From Palsa-504 sp963742795 (GTDB lineage: Bacteria > Actinomycetota > Actinomycetes > Streptosporangiales > Streptosporangiaceae): a DNA stretch of 64,000 nucleotides. This document shows positions 1-8,985 of this stretch, in pieces (positions within the stretch are counted from its first letter, which is position 1; each line of letters opens with the position of its first letter). The notes under the pieces were generated by a model. The model was not told the origin of the DNA, did not search any database, and saw nothing but the letters and a program-made list of their open reading frames with translations. Location of the stretch: contig CAVUNL010000025.1 in NCBI GenBank assembly GCA_963742795.1, forward strand, positions 442,470 through 506,469. Direction: 5' to 3'. Both the position numbers and the translations under genes were made by a program.

Positions 1-299
1 GCGCCGCCGACCGCGGCGCCTTATTCATGCCACCTCACGGCCCGGTCCGTCTCGGCCGCACCGAGGCAGAAGCGATGGGCCTGCCAGCGTCCAGGCACCC
101 CACGTCCGGTCTCGTGCCCGCGAGTACCAGCAACTGGCAGCGGCAGGCAACGCATCGGCCAAGCCTGCGATGCCCCGCCATCGTCGTGCAGCCCGGTGGC
201 CAGTATGACCACCACTGCAAACGTGTCGGACAATAGCCGCCGTTATGATCGGCCGCCCAGCCGTCAGATGACCGCTTCCATAGCCTCCTGAACTGGTCG
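1..299. other. no recognisable gene
   Basis: I see no convincing coding sequence here. The open frames on both strands have the Arg/Pro/Ala-rich composition of antisense reading in GC-rich DNA. The segment lies downstream of the truncated minus-strand gene that ends at 300. Confidence 0.5.
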
Positions 300-719
300 T
301 TATTGCGCTGGGTGGCCAGGGCGCCCGGCCAGGTCCTGGCATGCCTGGCGCACCGGCACGCCCGCCCGGCTCGCGGCGGCGCGGATGTAGCCGACCGCCG
401 CGAACAGGCCGTACTGCCAGAAGTCATCGGTCTGCCACCAGGCGACCTCATCCAGCAGATCCGGTTCGGTCCCGCCATGGAGGGCCGCCGCGGCCAGCAC
501 CGCGTACTGGAACTTCTTATTTTGCCGGCCGCGGAACGTGCACTCGGACAGGAACTGCTCGCACAGTCCCTCCAAGGCCAGCGGGCCGGACCGGCTGGCC
601 TCGCACCAGTCCAGCGCGTCCGCCGCCAGGTGCAGGAACACCTGTGTGTTCGTCGCCGGTGCGACCGCGGTCCAGATCGTGCACAAGCGGGGGCCGGCGC
701 GTGCTCGAGCATCGAACAC
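300..719 (-). pseudogene. conserved hypothetical protein, 5' end lost
   Basis: The minus-strand frame reads as a genuine protein over most of its length, with stretches such as FLHLAADALDWCEASR, QNKKFQYAVLAAAALHGG and DEVAWWQTDDFWQY. I recall this as part of a conserved actinobacterial hypothetical family without known function. The first residues (about 690-719) do not look native and coincide with the start of the transposase remnant on the opposite strand, so the true N-terminus has probably been replaced by the insertion or deletion event. No catalytic motif is visible. The reading of the body as real protein is seen in the sequence; the truncation is inferred from the abrupt loss of protein-like sequence at the junction. 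Confidence 0.5.
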
Positions 720-1401
720 ATCGGCTCAGCCCGCACCGACGACGAACTCGCCGTGCTGCTGCAGATCGCTGAGGAACGCCGCCATGCCGGGCAGCTGGCT
801 CTGGACCTCGGTGACGCCGGCGCGGGCGGAGCGGGGACGCCCGCGGTGGTCGAGGGCACAGCCTCGCTGATCTTGTGGGAGGTGCTGGCCGGCATCTACG
901 ACGATCTCGGCCTGGATCGTCTCGGCGATGGGACGTTCCGGGCGCTGGTCCTGGCCCGGGTGATCGAGCCGGCCAGCACGCTGGACACCGTCCGCGTCCT
1001 GACCGAGATCGGGGTCGCGTCGCCGCATCGGGTGACGTTCATGCGCTGCCTTAAGCGCGTGGCCGGGCGGGATTACCGGGCCGTGATCGCGCAGGCCTGT
1101 CACCGGCACGCCACCCGGGCCGCGAGCCTGGCGGTCGTGCTCTACGACGTGACATCGCTGCACTTCGAGGCCGGACGCGACGGCGCGGCGATCGAGACCA
1201 CCCGGCGCATGGGCACCGGGAAGAACGCGCGTGACCGGCGAGTGGCCTGCCACTACGCGTTCAAACGTGCCCAGCACGACAACAGGGCGATCAACGCCAT
1301 GGCCGGACGCGCCGAAAAGGTCGCCTCCGGCGAACGCCCGCTGAAGAAGGACCGCTTCGTCACCTTCACCGACACCTCCACCAGCGTGAACTGGGACCTA
1401 G
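706..1401 (+). mobile_element. IS1634-type transposase remnant
   Basis: The frame open from 303 to 1502 becomes transposase-like from about 706 (IEHIGSARTDDELAVLL) and continues through LILWEVLAGIYDDLG and VLYDVTSLHFEA, as in IS1634/IS1380-type DDE transposases. Right after the FEA motif (about 1171) the protein jumps to RRMGTGKNARDRRV, which belongs much further along such transposases. The central catalytic part, several hundred bases, has therefore been deleted in frame. Similarity to the family ends near the VNWDLVE segment (about 1401), and the C-terminal third is also missing. Both ends are truncated and no terminal inverted repeats are visible, so this is an inactive relic. Family assignment is from recall of the conserved blocks. 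Confidence 0.7.
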
Positions 1402-1512
1402 TCGAAACTGTCACCATCGGCGCCCAGCAGGTGACCGCCCAGCCCCGCATACCCGCCGAGGCCCGAACCCTTCTCAACGACCTCGGCTGGAGTGGTCACT
1501 AAACCGCTACAA

Positions 1513-1756
1513 CTCAGGTAGGGCTCGGGAGTGATCTGTCCCAGGCCGGACGCGGGCCGGGTCGCCGTGGTGACCGTGATGTCGGTCCCCACCCCTTACA
1601 GCGACCCCAGCACCTTGCCCTGTGCGCTGCGCACCCCCGAGGACAGCGCGGTCACGGTGATCACCAGGGCGACTCCCGCGGCGAGCCTGCCGCGATCACC
1701 ACGGCCTGCCGCATCCGGTGCCGCAGTTCCCGGCGCAGGTAGGTAAGGAAGAACAT
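1513..1756 (-). pseudogene. FtsX-type ABC permease, N-terminal remnant
   Basis: Directly after the ribbon-helix-helix gene (its TGA and this ATG share one base, TGATG at 1756) the minus strand reads MFFLTYLRRELRHRMRQAVV, the usual start of an actinobacterial FtsX-like permease. The frame then shifts and continues as ALVITVTALSSGVRSAQG. A stop in place of a Tyr-like position follows, and then GVGTDITVTTATRPASGLGQ. These blocks match the first transmembrane helix and start of the MacB-like ectodomain of such permeases. It breaks off near 1513, where unrelated sequence begins. The order regulator-permease suggests a lost ABC efflux operon once controlled by the small regulator. This gene is too disrupted to form a long ORF. 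Confidence 0.55.
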
Positions 1757-2067
1757 CAGATGGACACCGTGCCCAGGCCCAGCTGGTTCAGCGCCGCGGC
1801 CATCTCGGCGTCCCCGTCGTCGGCGCGCTTGCGCATGGCCTCGTGCAGGCTGACCAGCGCGGTCAGGAACTGGGCGTGGGTGAACCCGCGGGCCCCCGCC
1901 GCGCCGCGAAAGCGGTGCGCGACGGCGGCCGGGACCCGGCGCAGCATGATGTCCTCGTAGTCCCGGCCCCCGCCGCTCTCGCTCTCCGCGGACCAGGAGA
2001 CATTCTGGCCCGGCGGCAACGGCGGCCCTGAGGGGAAAGAGGTGTGGAACGTCTCGTTATCAGGCAT
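1756..2067 (-). CDS. ribbon-helix-helix-like small regulator
   Basis: This is a 103-residue protein. I place the start at the ATG at 2067 (MPDNETFHTSF), preceded by GAGAAG; the frame is open further up to a TTG at 2091, but that lies inside the palindromic operator. The N-terminal 35 residues are Pro/Ser/Gly-rich. The core IMLRRVPAAVAHRFRGAAG followed by ARGFTHAQFLTALVSLHEAM resembles Arc/CopG-type DNA-binding proteins: a short basic strand, then two helices. It is transcribed away from the ABC exporter at 2164 and overlaps the start of an FtsX-type permease remnant. A role as repressor of one or both transport loci through the palindrome at 2091-2108 is inference. Confidence 0.7.
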   Translation of the reverse strand: MPDNETFHTSFPSGPPLPPGQNVSWSAESESGGGRDYEDIMLRRVPAAVAHRFRGAAGARGFTHAQFLTALVSLHEAMRKRADDGDAEMAAALNQLGLGTVSI

Positions 2068-2090
2068 AAGCTTCTCTCGTGTAGATATCA

Positions 2091-2108
2091 ACGCTATCTT
2101 GATAGCGT
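2091..2108. promoter_or_regulatory. palindromic operator, 8-bp arms
   Basis: The sequence ACGCTATC-TT-GATAGCGT is a perfect 18-bp inverted repeat. It sits in the divergent intergenic region, 24 bp upstream of the ribbon-helix-helix start and 55 bp upstream of the ABC exporter start. A very similar palindrome precedes the FitA antitoxin gene at 20013. Autoregulatory binding by the small regulator is inferred. Confidence 0.6.
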
Positions 2109-2163
2109 ACGCATTTTACGCTGTCAGCTGACACGGTACACCGCGGCGTGGAAGTATGCGGGT

Positions 2164-4065
2164 ATGCACGGACGTGGCGGCGGCCGGGCGGCCGGGGGGA
2201 AGCGGGCCGGGCCGACGATCTATGAGCTCCATTCGGGCGGCAAGCGGCGGTCGGCGCGGGAGATTCCGCGGCTGGCGGCGGCGGGGGTCGGGATCTGCTG
2301 GCGGGCGGGCCGGCGGGAGCTGATCACGCTGGGGGTGCTCGAGCTGCTGTCCGGGGTGGGGGTGGCGGCCGAGGTGGTGGTGGGACGGCAGGTGCTGCAG
2401 GCGTTCGTGCGGACCGGGGGCGCGGCGGGCAGCGGGGGGTCGTCAGGATCGGGCGGCGGATGGAACAGCGTGTGGCCGAGCGCGGCGCTGCTCGGGGTCA
2501 TCACCGCGGTGCTCGGCGTGGTCGCGGCGGTGCAGCGCGAGCAGCAGCGACTGCTGGCCGAGCTCACCTCGCAGTACGCGCAAGGCCGGATCCTCGACGT
2601 GACGTGCGCGGTCGAGCTGGCCGCATTCGACGAGCCAGACTTCCACGACCAGGTGGCGCGAGCGCAGGCCGGGACGATGCACGCGCCGCAGATGGTGTTC
2701 GGGCTGCAGGGGCTCGGGCGTTCGGTGACCGGGACGATCGGCGCGGCGGCCGCGCTGCTCGCGGTGGCGCCGCTGCTGGTCCCTTTGGCGCTGGTGGCGA
2801 TGGTTCCCGGCTGGCTGGCCAGCGGTCGCCGGGGGCGCGCGTTCTACGTATTCGGCGCCATCAATACCCCGCGCGACCGCGAGCGCAGCTACCTGGCCGG
2901 CCTGCTAACCGGGCGCGGCCCGGCGAAGGAGGTCCGGGCGTACGGCCTGGCCGGCTTCCTGCGGGCCCGGCATGATCGGCTGGCCGACGAGCGGATCGCC
3001 GAGCTGCGGCGCATCTCGTCCGGGCAGCTGCGCGGAGCGGCGATCGCCGACCTGGTCAGCGCGGCCACGATCGCCGCGGCGATCGCCACCATCATGTGGC
3101 TGGCCTTCTCGGGCCGCCTGGCGCTGTCAGCGGCCGGCGCGGGAGCGGGGGCGCTCATGCTGCTGGGGCAGCGGCTGTCGTTCGCCGCGCTGAGCGCCGG
3201 GATGCTCCAGGAATCGGCGATGTTCGTCGATGACTTCCTCGCGTTCACCGAGGGTTCGCCGACGTTGGCTGGCTTGGGCGAGCCGGCGGCGGCAGCGGGT
3301 GAGGACGGCCCGTTCGGACCAATAACTGCGGAGGGAGTTACGTTCAGTTACCCGGGGTCCGGCCGGGTCGCGCTGCGGGACGTGTCCCTGCGGATCGAGC
3401 CGGGCGAGATCGTCGCGCTGGTGGGGCCGAACGGGTCGGGCAAGACCACACTGGCCAAGCTGCTGGCCGGGCTGTACCTGCCGAGCGAGGGGCGGGTGTG
3501 CTGGGACGGACGGGACACGCGGGACGTGGATCGCCGGGAGTTGCTTGGGCGGACGGCGATCGTATTCCAGGACTTCATGCAGTACGACCTGTCAGCGCGG
3601 GACAACATCGCGCTGGGGAGGCATGAGCGCGCCTCCGATACGGCCGGGATCGTGCGAGCCGCGGAGCAGGCGGGGGCGGACGCGGACATTTCCGCGTTGC
3701 CTGAGGGGTACGAGACGCTGCTGGGGCCGGCGTTCATCGACGGGACGGACCTGTCGACCGGCCAGTGGCAGCGGGTGGCGCTGGCGCGGGCGTTCTTCCG
3801 GAACGCGCCGGTGGTGATCCTGGATGAGCCGACGGCGGCGCTGGACGCGAAGGCCGAGCACGAGCTGTTCACGCGGATCCGGGAGCTGTTCGCCGGGCGT
3901 TCGGTGCTGCTGATCTCGCACCGGTTCTCTACAGTGCGTTCGGCAGACCGGATATACGTGTTGCGTGAAGGGTCGGTGGTGGAGTCGGGGACGCATTCGG
4001 AGCTGCTGGCCCTGAGAGGCACGTACGCGGAGCTTTTCACCCTGCAGGCGTCGCCGTACCAGTAG
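2164..4065 (+). CDS. ABC exporter, fused permease and ATPase
   Basis: This 633-residue protein contains six predicted transmembrane helices in roughly residues 35-335, followed by one nucleotide-binding domain from about residue 385. Visible motifs are Walker A GPNGSGKTT, Q-loop VFQDF, signature LSTGQ, Walker B VVILDEPTAALD and H-loop ISHRFS. The layout is that of a half-size exporter of the lipid/peptide/drug type, which would act as a dimer in the cytoplasmic membrane; the substrate cannot be told. I start at ATG 2164 (MHGRGGG); the open frame begins earlier, but the upstream residues are not protein-like and cover the divergent promoter region. It faces away from the small regulator, whose operator lies 55 bp upstream. 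Confidence 0.88.
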   Translation: MHGRGGGRAAGGKRAGPTIYELHSGGKRRSAREIPRLAAAGVGICWRAGRRELITLGVLELLSGVGVAAEVVVGRQVLQAFVRTGGAAGSGGSSGSGGGWNSVWPSAALLGVITAVLGVVAAVQREQQRLLAELTSQYAQGRILDVTCAVELAAFDEPDFHDQVARAQAGTMHAPQMVFGLQGLGRSVTGTIGAAAALLAVAPLLVPLALVAMVPGWLASGRRGRAFYVFGAINTPRDRERSYLAGLLTGRGPAKEVRAYGLAGFLRARHDRLADERIAELRRISSGQLRGAAIADLVSAATIAAAIATIMWLAFSGRLALSAAGAGAGALMLLGQRLSFAALSAGMLQESAMFVDDFLAFTEGSPTLAGLGEPAAAAGEDGPFGPITAEGVTFSYPGSGRVALRDVSLRIEPGEIVALVGPNGSGKTTLAKLLAGLYLPSEGRVCWDGRDTRDVDRRELLGRTAIVFQDFMQYDLSARDNIALGRHERASDTAGIVRAAEQAGADADISALPEGYETLLGPAFIDGTDLSTGQWQRVALARAFFRNAPVVILDEPTAALDAKAEHELFTRIRELFAGRSVLLISHRFSTVRSADRIYVLREGSVVESGTHSELLALRGTYAELFTLQASPYQ

Positions 4066-4268
4066 CTGATCGTCCCCAGGCGTGGAGCAGGATGCTGCGC
4101 CGCCCGGTCGCCATCGCCCCAGAGCAGGGACAAGGAACGGCGCCACCACGCCACACAGGCCTTCGGGCGCACCCAAGTGAGTCACCCCCGCGCACAGGGC
4201 GGCGCGCACTCCGGCACTCCCCGCGCACACCGCCGTGAGGCAGTACCGAAGTCCGGTGTCGATCCGGC

Positions 4269-4493
4269 GCGTGCGTGCTTGGCGGCGTTGGTCAGCAGTT
4301 CGGAGACGACGTAGTAGGCGGTCACCTCGATGTGCTCGGCGGGCCGTCGGCAGGCGGAGACCGCGAGCGTCACGGGCACCGCCGATCGGCGGGCCAGGGC
4401 CTGCAGCGCGGGCGCGAGCCCGCCGTGGGACAGCACCGCGGGATGGATGCCGCGGGCGATGTCGCGGACCTCCTGGAGCGCGGCGGTGACACT
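4269..4493 (-). pseudogene. sensor histidine kinase fragment
   Basis: A minus-strand stretch reads ALQEVRDIARGIHPAVL, then GLAPALQALARRS and YYVVSELLTNAAKHARA. These are the end of the dimerisation helix and the N-box (ELLTNAAKHA) of a NarL/DesK-type histidine kinase. The phosphoacceptor His region upstream and the G-boxes of the ATPase domain downstream are absent. What remains is roughly 75 residues of a protein normally over 350 long, with no start codon of its own. Confidence 0.7.
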
Positions 4494-4636
4494 CTCGCCG
4501 CAGCGGCGGCAGTTGATCCGCCGGGCCTGCAGGCCGTCGCAGAGGCAAGCTGCTTCCGTGAGACCCTTGCCTGAAGGCCCGCCTCGGTGCGAGCTCAACT
4601 CGGGCGGGGCGACCGCGAGATTGTGGATGGCGCGAG

Positions 4637-5638
4637 ATGCTCGAGCCGAGCAAGACGACTGACGACCCCGACGATCAGCGTGCCGGTGAAGCTGACCGTG
4701 ACCTCACTGCGTTCCGGAGGCTGGCCAAAGCGACCCAGACGCGCCTGAGTCCAGCCCGGCAGCGGCTGGCGCGGTATGAGCACGTTCCCGTGGTCGATGT
4801 CATCGCCGGGATCTACAGGCGAGATCGGGAATCGGCCGGAGCGGTCATGGGCAGCGCGATCGCGTTTCGCCTGTTCCTGTTTTTCGTGCCATTGGTGCTC
4901 CTGGTGGTCGGCATCGCCGGGTTCGCCTCTGACTTCGTCGCTGCCCGCACAGTCGGCAGCACGGCTGGTATCTACGGCAGCCTCGGGGCAGAGATTAGCA
5001 GGGCCTTTCACCAGCCTGGGTTCACGCGCTGGTTGGCGCTGCTGTTCGGCCTGTTCGGGGTGGTAACGGCAGGCCGGTCGTTGAGCAGGGTCTTGCGGGC
5101 AGCGAGCGCAGCCGCGTGGCGGCTGCCGTTGTCGGGGTCCCGGGGCTCGTTGCGCGCGGCGGGCGTGGTCGCCGGCCTGATCTGCGGCATGGCCCTGATC
5201 GCCATTCTCGTGAATCGAGTGCGGGAAGACGCGGGACTAGGCATAGCGGGCCTTACGTTTGTCCCGGCGCTGGTGATCTACGGACTGGCGTGGCTGGGCG
5301 TCTCGATGATGCTGCCGCGTGCCACACAGGACCCGGGAGCGCTGCTCCCGGGTTCCTTGCTTGTGGCGCTGACCATCACGGTCATGCACGCAGTCAGTGA
5401 GTTCTATCTTCCGGACCGGCTCAGCCGCGCTAGCGAGCTCTACGGCGCGATTGGCGCGACCGTCGTGACGCTGGGGTGGTTCTTCATTCTCGGGAGAGCG
5501 ATCGTCCTTGCCATGGAGCTGAACGCGGCGATCTTCGAGCGATACGGAAGCATTTCTCAGATCGTGTTCTCGCTCCCGTTTCTGCGGGTCCTGGCCCGCA
5601 AGTCCGGCCGCGTGCGCAGATTCTTCGGACTCCAGTAA
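4637..5638 (+). CDS. YihY/BrkB family membrane protein
   Basis: This 333-residue integral membrane protein has a hydrophilic N-terminal ~70 residues. About six hydrophobic segments follow, including FRLFLFFVPLVLLVVGIAGF, WLALLFGLFGVVTAGRS and VVTLGWFFILGRAIVLAMEL. The YEHVPVVDVIAGIYRRDRES lead-in and the conserved helices are typical of the YihY/BrkB (UPF0761) family, whose biochemical role is not established. It ends with a short basic tail. The gene stands alone, converging on the SARP regulator at 5733. Confidence 0.88.
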   Translation: MLEPSKTTDDPDDQRAGEADRDLTAFRRLAKATQTRLSPARQRLARYEHVPVVDVIAGIYRRDRESAGAVMGSAIAFRLFLFFVPLVLLVVGIAGFASDFVAARTVGSTAGIYGSLGAEISRAFHQPGFTRWLALLFGLFGVVTAGRSLSRVLRAASAAAWRLPLSGSRGSLRAAGVVAGLICGMALIAILVNRVREDAGLGIAGLTFVPALVIYGLAWLGVSMMLPRATQDPGALLPGSLLVALTITVMHAVSEFYLPDRLSRASELYGAIGATVVTLGWFFILGRAIVLAMELNAAIFERYGSISQIVFSLPFLRVLARKSGRVRRFFGLQ

Positions 5639-5710
5639 ACCGCAGAAACGTTACGGGGAACAGGAACCACGGCCCGTTCGGCCGAAAAAGATTTTAAAAC
5701 ACGCACGGCA

Positions 5711-5737
5711 CGTGACCGTCCTAGCTGACTGGTCACG
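5711..5737. terminator. possible bidirectional hairpin
   Basis: CGTGACC (5711-5717) and GGTCACG (5731-5737) form a 7-bp stem with a 13-nt loop between the converging YihY and SARP genes, overlapping the end of the latter. There is no clear U tract, so terminator function is a guess from position. Confidence 0.3.
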
Positions 5738-8702
5738 GCGATAGCTCACTACGCCCGCAACCTGGGGAATCCGCGAGGGACTTGAGTCGGGCTCGCAGCG
5801 AGGCGGCATGCGGGTGGTTCAGGTCATCGAGGACCTGCAGCGCGCTCTGCCAGGCTTCGTGCGCCGCCGCGGCATCGCCGGCCTCTCGCTGGGAGTCACC
5901 GAGGTGGGTGAGGACGAGCGCCCGGTACCAGCGCCGGCGCGGGCTGAAATCGACGGGCACATCGAGCGCCTGGTGGTAATAGCGCGCGGCCTCGGTGTAA
6001 TCGCCGAGGCCGCGGTGCGCGTCAGCCAATACGTGCCAGGCGTGCGCCTGTCCTTGCCGTTGTCCAGCCTTGTGCTGCAGGTCGAGCGCCTGTCGGCACA
6101 GTCCGCGGGCGTGCTCGTAACCTCCGAGCTGGCAATGAAATGAGGCCAGGGCGGTCAGGGCCAGCCCCTCGCCGTGGGGATCGCCAACCTGGCGGAAGAG
6201 GCCGGCGGCTTGCTCGGCGTGCATCAGGCCCTGATCGGTTTCGTCGCCCTGCGGCCCGGAAGGCGCTGTCATACCGCGGTACCGCAGTGCTATGGACTGC
6301 GCGATGCTGACGTGGGCATGGGCCTGGCCCAGCGGGTCACCCGCTAGCTGGCAGTACTCCAGCGACTTGAGGTTGTGGTGATCGGCTTCGGTCCTAGCGC
6401 CGAGGATTTCGGATCGCATGGCGAGACTGCGATGGACTCGGCCGAGTCCTTCGTAGTCCGCTGCTCGCGTTGCCGCATCCAGTGCGATCCGGCCGGACGC
6501 TTCGGAGTCCGCCCAGTGGCCATCCTGAGCCAGTAGTGCCCCCAGGAGGGGGTAGATCTGCCACGCTTGTCGTGAGGCGCCGATGGCCGAGGCCTGCGCG
6601 ATAGCGCCCATGAGGACGAGGTGCTCCGAGCGCAGCCAGTCTGACAGTTCGCCCGCGTCAGTCAGCCGTTCCGCGTGCACGCCCGGCAGCGCCGGCGCGA
6701 TGGTCGTCAACGGGTAGCCCCAGCCGGGTGCACCTGCGGCGGTATGGACGTAGTGATCCAGACTGCGCAGGATCGCTGCCTGAACATCTGACCCAGACAT
6801 TCTGGTCCGCGCTTGCTCGGCCGCGTAGCTGCGGAGCAGGTCATGCAGCAGGTACCGGCCGGGCCGGTGCTGGGCGACCAGGCTGGCATCGGCGAGTTCG
6901 GCCAGCGCCCTCCTGGCCGCACCGGGTGGGAGGGCAGCCAGGCTGGCGGCGGCGGGCAGGCTGATGTCGGGTCCGCCGTGCACCCCCAGCAGGCCGAACA
7001 GGGTGGCGGCCGACTCGCTGAGCTGCTGGAACGACCAGGAGAAGACCGTCCGGGCGGTGGTGGCCTCATCGCCGGTATCCAGGGCGTCCAGGCGGTCCGC
7101 GTCCCTGGCCAGCCGTTCGGCGAGTTCGGCTAGCGTCAGGCCCGGTGTGACAGCTACCCTGGCGGCGGCGATCGCCAGCGCCAGCGGCAACCCGCCGCAC
7201 ACCCGGAGCAGGTGGGTCACCGCGACCGGCTCCGACGCGAGGCGTTCCCGGCCGAGCCTGGCGGCGAGCACCTGCCATGCCTCGTCGGCGTCCAGCGGGC
7301 TGAGCTGAACCGGGCGAGCCCCGTCCGAGGCGACCAGGCCGGTGAGCGCCGACCGGCTGGTCACCACCACCAGGCATCCAGGACCGCCCGCCAGCAGCGG
7401 CCGGACCTGCGCGTCGTTCCGCGCGTTGTCGAGCACGATCAGCACCCGCCGCTCGGCGAGCACGCTGCGGTACAGGCCAACCCGGGCGGACGCGCTGACC
7501 GGGATCTGCGCGGCGGGCACGCCCAGGGCGGACAAGAACCAGCTGGTTACCTCGTCCGGCTTGACCGGCGTGGCGTCCGGGTCGTAGCCCCTGAGGTTCA
7601 CGTAAAGCTGGCCGTCGGGGAATCTGCCCGCGATCTTCCGTGCCCACTCGACCGCGAGCGCCGTCTTGCCGACCCCGGCCATCCCGCCGATGGCCGTGAT
7701 CACCACGGAAGCACAGTCAAGGACCCCGCCGGTCTCGACCTTCTGGCCCAGGATGGCGTCGAGTTCCTTCAGCTCCGCCTCCCGGCCCGCGAAGAAACCA
7801 GCCCCGGCCGGCAACTGCCGCGGCACCCCGCGGATCGCTCCTGCGGTGGCCGGGGCGCCATCTCGGCGCGCCTCAAGATCGCTCGTCCCGGCCGGCTCGT
7901 TTCCCGCATGGGCCAACGCACCCGCCGCCGTGGTCGCAGTCAGCGACGGGTCATCGACCAGGATGCGGGCGTGCAAGTCGCGCAGCTCCGGCCCGGGGTC
8001 CAGGCCAAGCTCCTCGGCCAGCACGGCCCGCGCTCGGTCGTAGGCAGCCAGCGCCTCACCCCGCCGGCCGCACCGGTACAGAGCGACCATCAGTTGCCCA
8101 GCCAGCCGCTCGCGCAGTGGATGGGCGGCAATAAGCGGCTCGAGCTCGCAGATCAAGCCGACATGGCGGCCGAGGGCCAGATCGGCGTCGATACGGTCCT
8201 CGAACACGCCGACCCTGAACTCTTCCAGCCACGAGATCTGAGCCTGGAAGAACGGCTCGTACCGCAGGTCGGCGAGGGCATCGCCGCGCCAGAGCGCTAG
8301 GGCCTCGTTGAGTTTCACCGCCGCCGCACCAGGCGCGCCCGCCGCCAGCTCGTGTCGTCCCTCCCTGGCCAGGCGCTCGACCCGGTGGACATCCAGCTCG
8401 TCCTGCGCAACCTTCAGCAAGTACGCAGCAGGCCGGGTCGCGACCACCGGCCGCCCAACGGCCACGGCCAGGACCTTGCGCAGCCGCGAGACATACACCT
8501 CGATCGTGTGCGGCGCGCCGGCGGGAGGATGACGGCCCCACAGTTGCTCGACCAGAACATCGCGGGAAACAGGCTCGTTCGCCCTGAGCAGGAGGATGGT
8601 GAGCAGCGCGCGCTGCTTCAGGCCGCCTATATCTAGCACTTGACCGTCTACGCGAACCTCTATCGGCCCCAGCAACCGGTAGTCGATCAATGTCGGAAAC
8701 AT
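5733..8702 (-). CDS. SARP/AfsR-type regulator with NB-ARC and TPR domains
   Basis: This 989-residue protein is probably a pathway-level transcription activator. The N-terminus (about 1-95) is an OmpR-like winged helix, starting DYRLLGPIEVRVDGQ, and is followed by the bacterial transcriptional activation domain to about residue 250. An NB-ARC ATPase lies around 300-600, with Walker A GGMAGVGKTALAVEW and the GLPLALAIAAARVA motif. The C-terminal third consists of TPR-like helical repeats. This is the full AfsR-type architecture and it appears intact. The start could be ATG 8702 or TTG 8693 (only a G-rich run directly abuts the ATG). A triple GAGGC repeat 67 bp upstream is a likely self-binding or co-regulated site shared with the divergent secreted-protein gene. 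The target pathway is not evident from neighbours. Confidence 0.9.
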   Translation of the reverse strand: MFPTLIDYRLLGPIEVRVDGQVLDIGGLKQRALLTILLLRANEPVSRDVLVEQLWGRHPPAGAPHTIEVYVSRLRKVLAVAVGRPVVATRPAAYLLKVAQDELDVHRVERLAREGRHELAAGAPGAAAVKLNEALALWRGDALADLRYEPFFQAQISWLEEFRVGVFEDRIDADLALGRHVGLICELEPLIAAHPLRERLAGQLMVALYRCGRRGEALAAYDRARAVLAEELGLDPGPELRDLHARILVDDPSLTATTAAGALAHAGNEPAGTSDLEARRDGAPATAGAIRGVPRQLPAGAGFFAGREAELKELDAILGQKVETGGVLDCASVVITAIGGMAGVGKTALAVEWARKIAGRFPDGQLYVNLRGYDPDATPVKPDEVTSWFLSALGVPAAQIPVSASARVGLYRSVLAERRVLIVLDNARNDAQVRPLLAGGPGCLVVVTSRSALTGLVASDGARPVQLSPLDADEAWQVLAARLGRERLASEPVAVTHLLRVCGGLPLALAIAAARVAVTPGLTLAELAERLARDADRLDALDTGDEATTARTVFSWSFQQLSESAATLFGLLGVHGGPDISLPAAASLAALPPGAARRALAELADASLVAQHRPGRYLLHDLLRSYAAEQARTRMSGSDVQAAILRSLDHYVHTAAGAPGWGYPLTTIAPALPGVHAERLTDAGELSDWLRSEHLVLMGAIAQASAIGASRQAWQIYPLLGALLAQDGHWADSEASGRIALDAATRAADYEGLGRVHRSLAMRSEILGARTEADHHNLKSLEYCQLAGDPLGQAHAHVSIAQSIALRYRGMTAPSGPQGDETDQGLMHAEQAAGLFRQVGDPHGEGLALTALASFHCQLGGYEHARGLCRQALDLQHKAGQRQGQAHAWHVLADAHRGLGDYTEAARYYHQALDVPVDFSPRRRWYRALVLTHLGDSQREAGDAAAAHEAWQSALQVLDDLNHPHAASLRARLKSLADSPGCGRSELSP

Positions 8703-8768
8703 CCCCCATGCGCCAGGCCCGCCTCGCCCGACTGTAACCGCCCCCGGACGAGGGTGTAAACCTTCTGC

Positions 8769-8795
8769 GAGGCTTTTGTGAGGCTTTTGTGAGGC
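8769..8795. promoter_or_regulatory. SARP-type direct-repeat operator
   Basis: GAGGCTTTTGT occurs twice in tandem (8769-8779, 8780-8790) and GAGGC begins a third unit at 8791, giving a strict 11-bp period. SARP/AfsR winged-helix regulators are known to bind short direct repeats spaced 11 bp, one helical turn. The site lies between the divergent SARP gene and the secreted-protein gene. Confidence 0.6.
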
Positions 8796-8985
8796 CCGGG
8801 GGTCAGGCTTTCAGCGACAGCGTCATCGCGATAGCCGTTACCGCCCGAACGTATTAGAAATGCCATAAATCACCCCTCCCCCACCGAACACCAGGTGCAG
8901 CGCGTCGAGGAGACGATCTCCTGGACCTGTGAATCACCATCAGGCCGACACCAGCCCGCTAACGCGGGCGGAAAGCAAGGAACGC

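Noticed and set aside
7212..8300. 362-codon plus-strand open frame
   Set aside because: Antisense to the SARP regulator.
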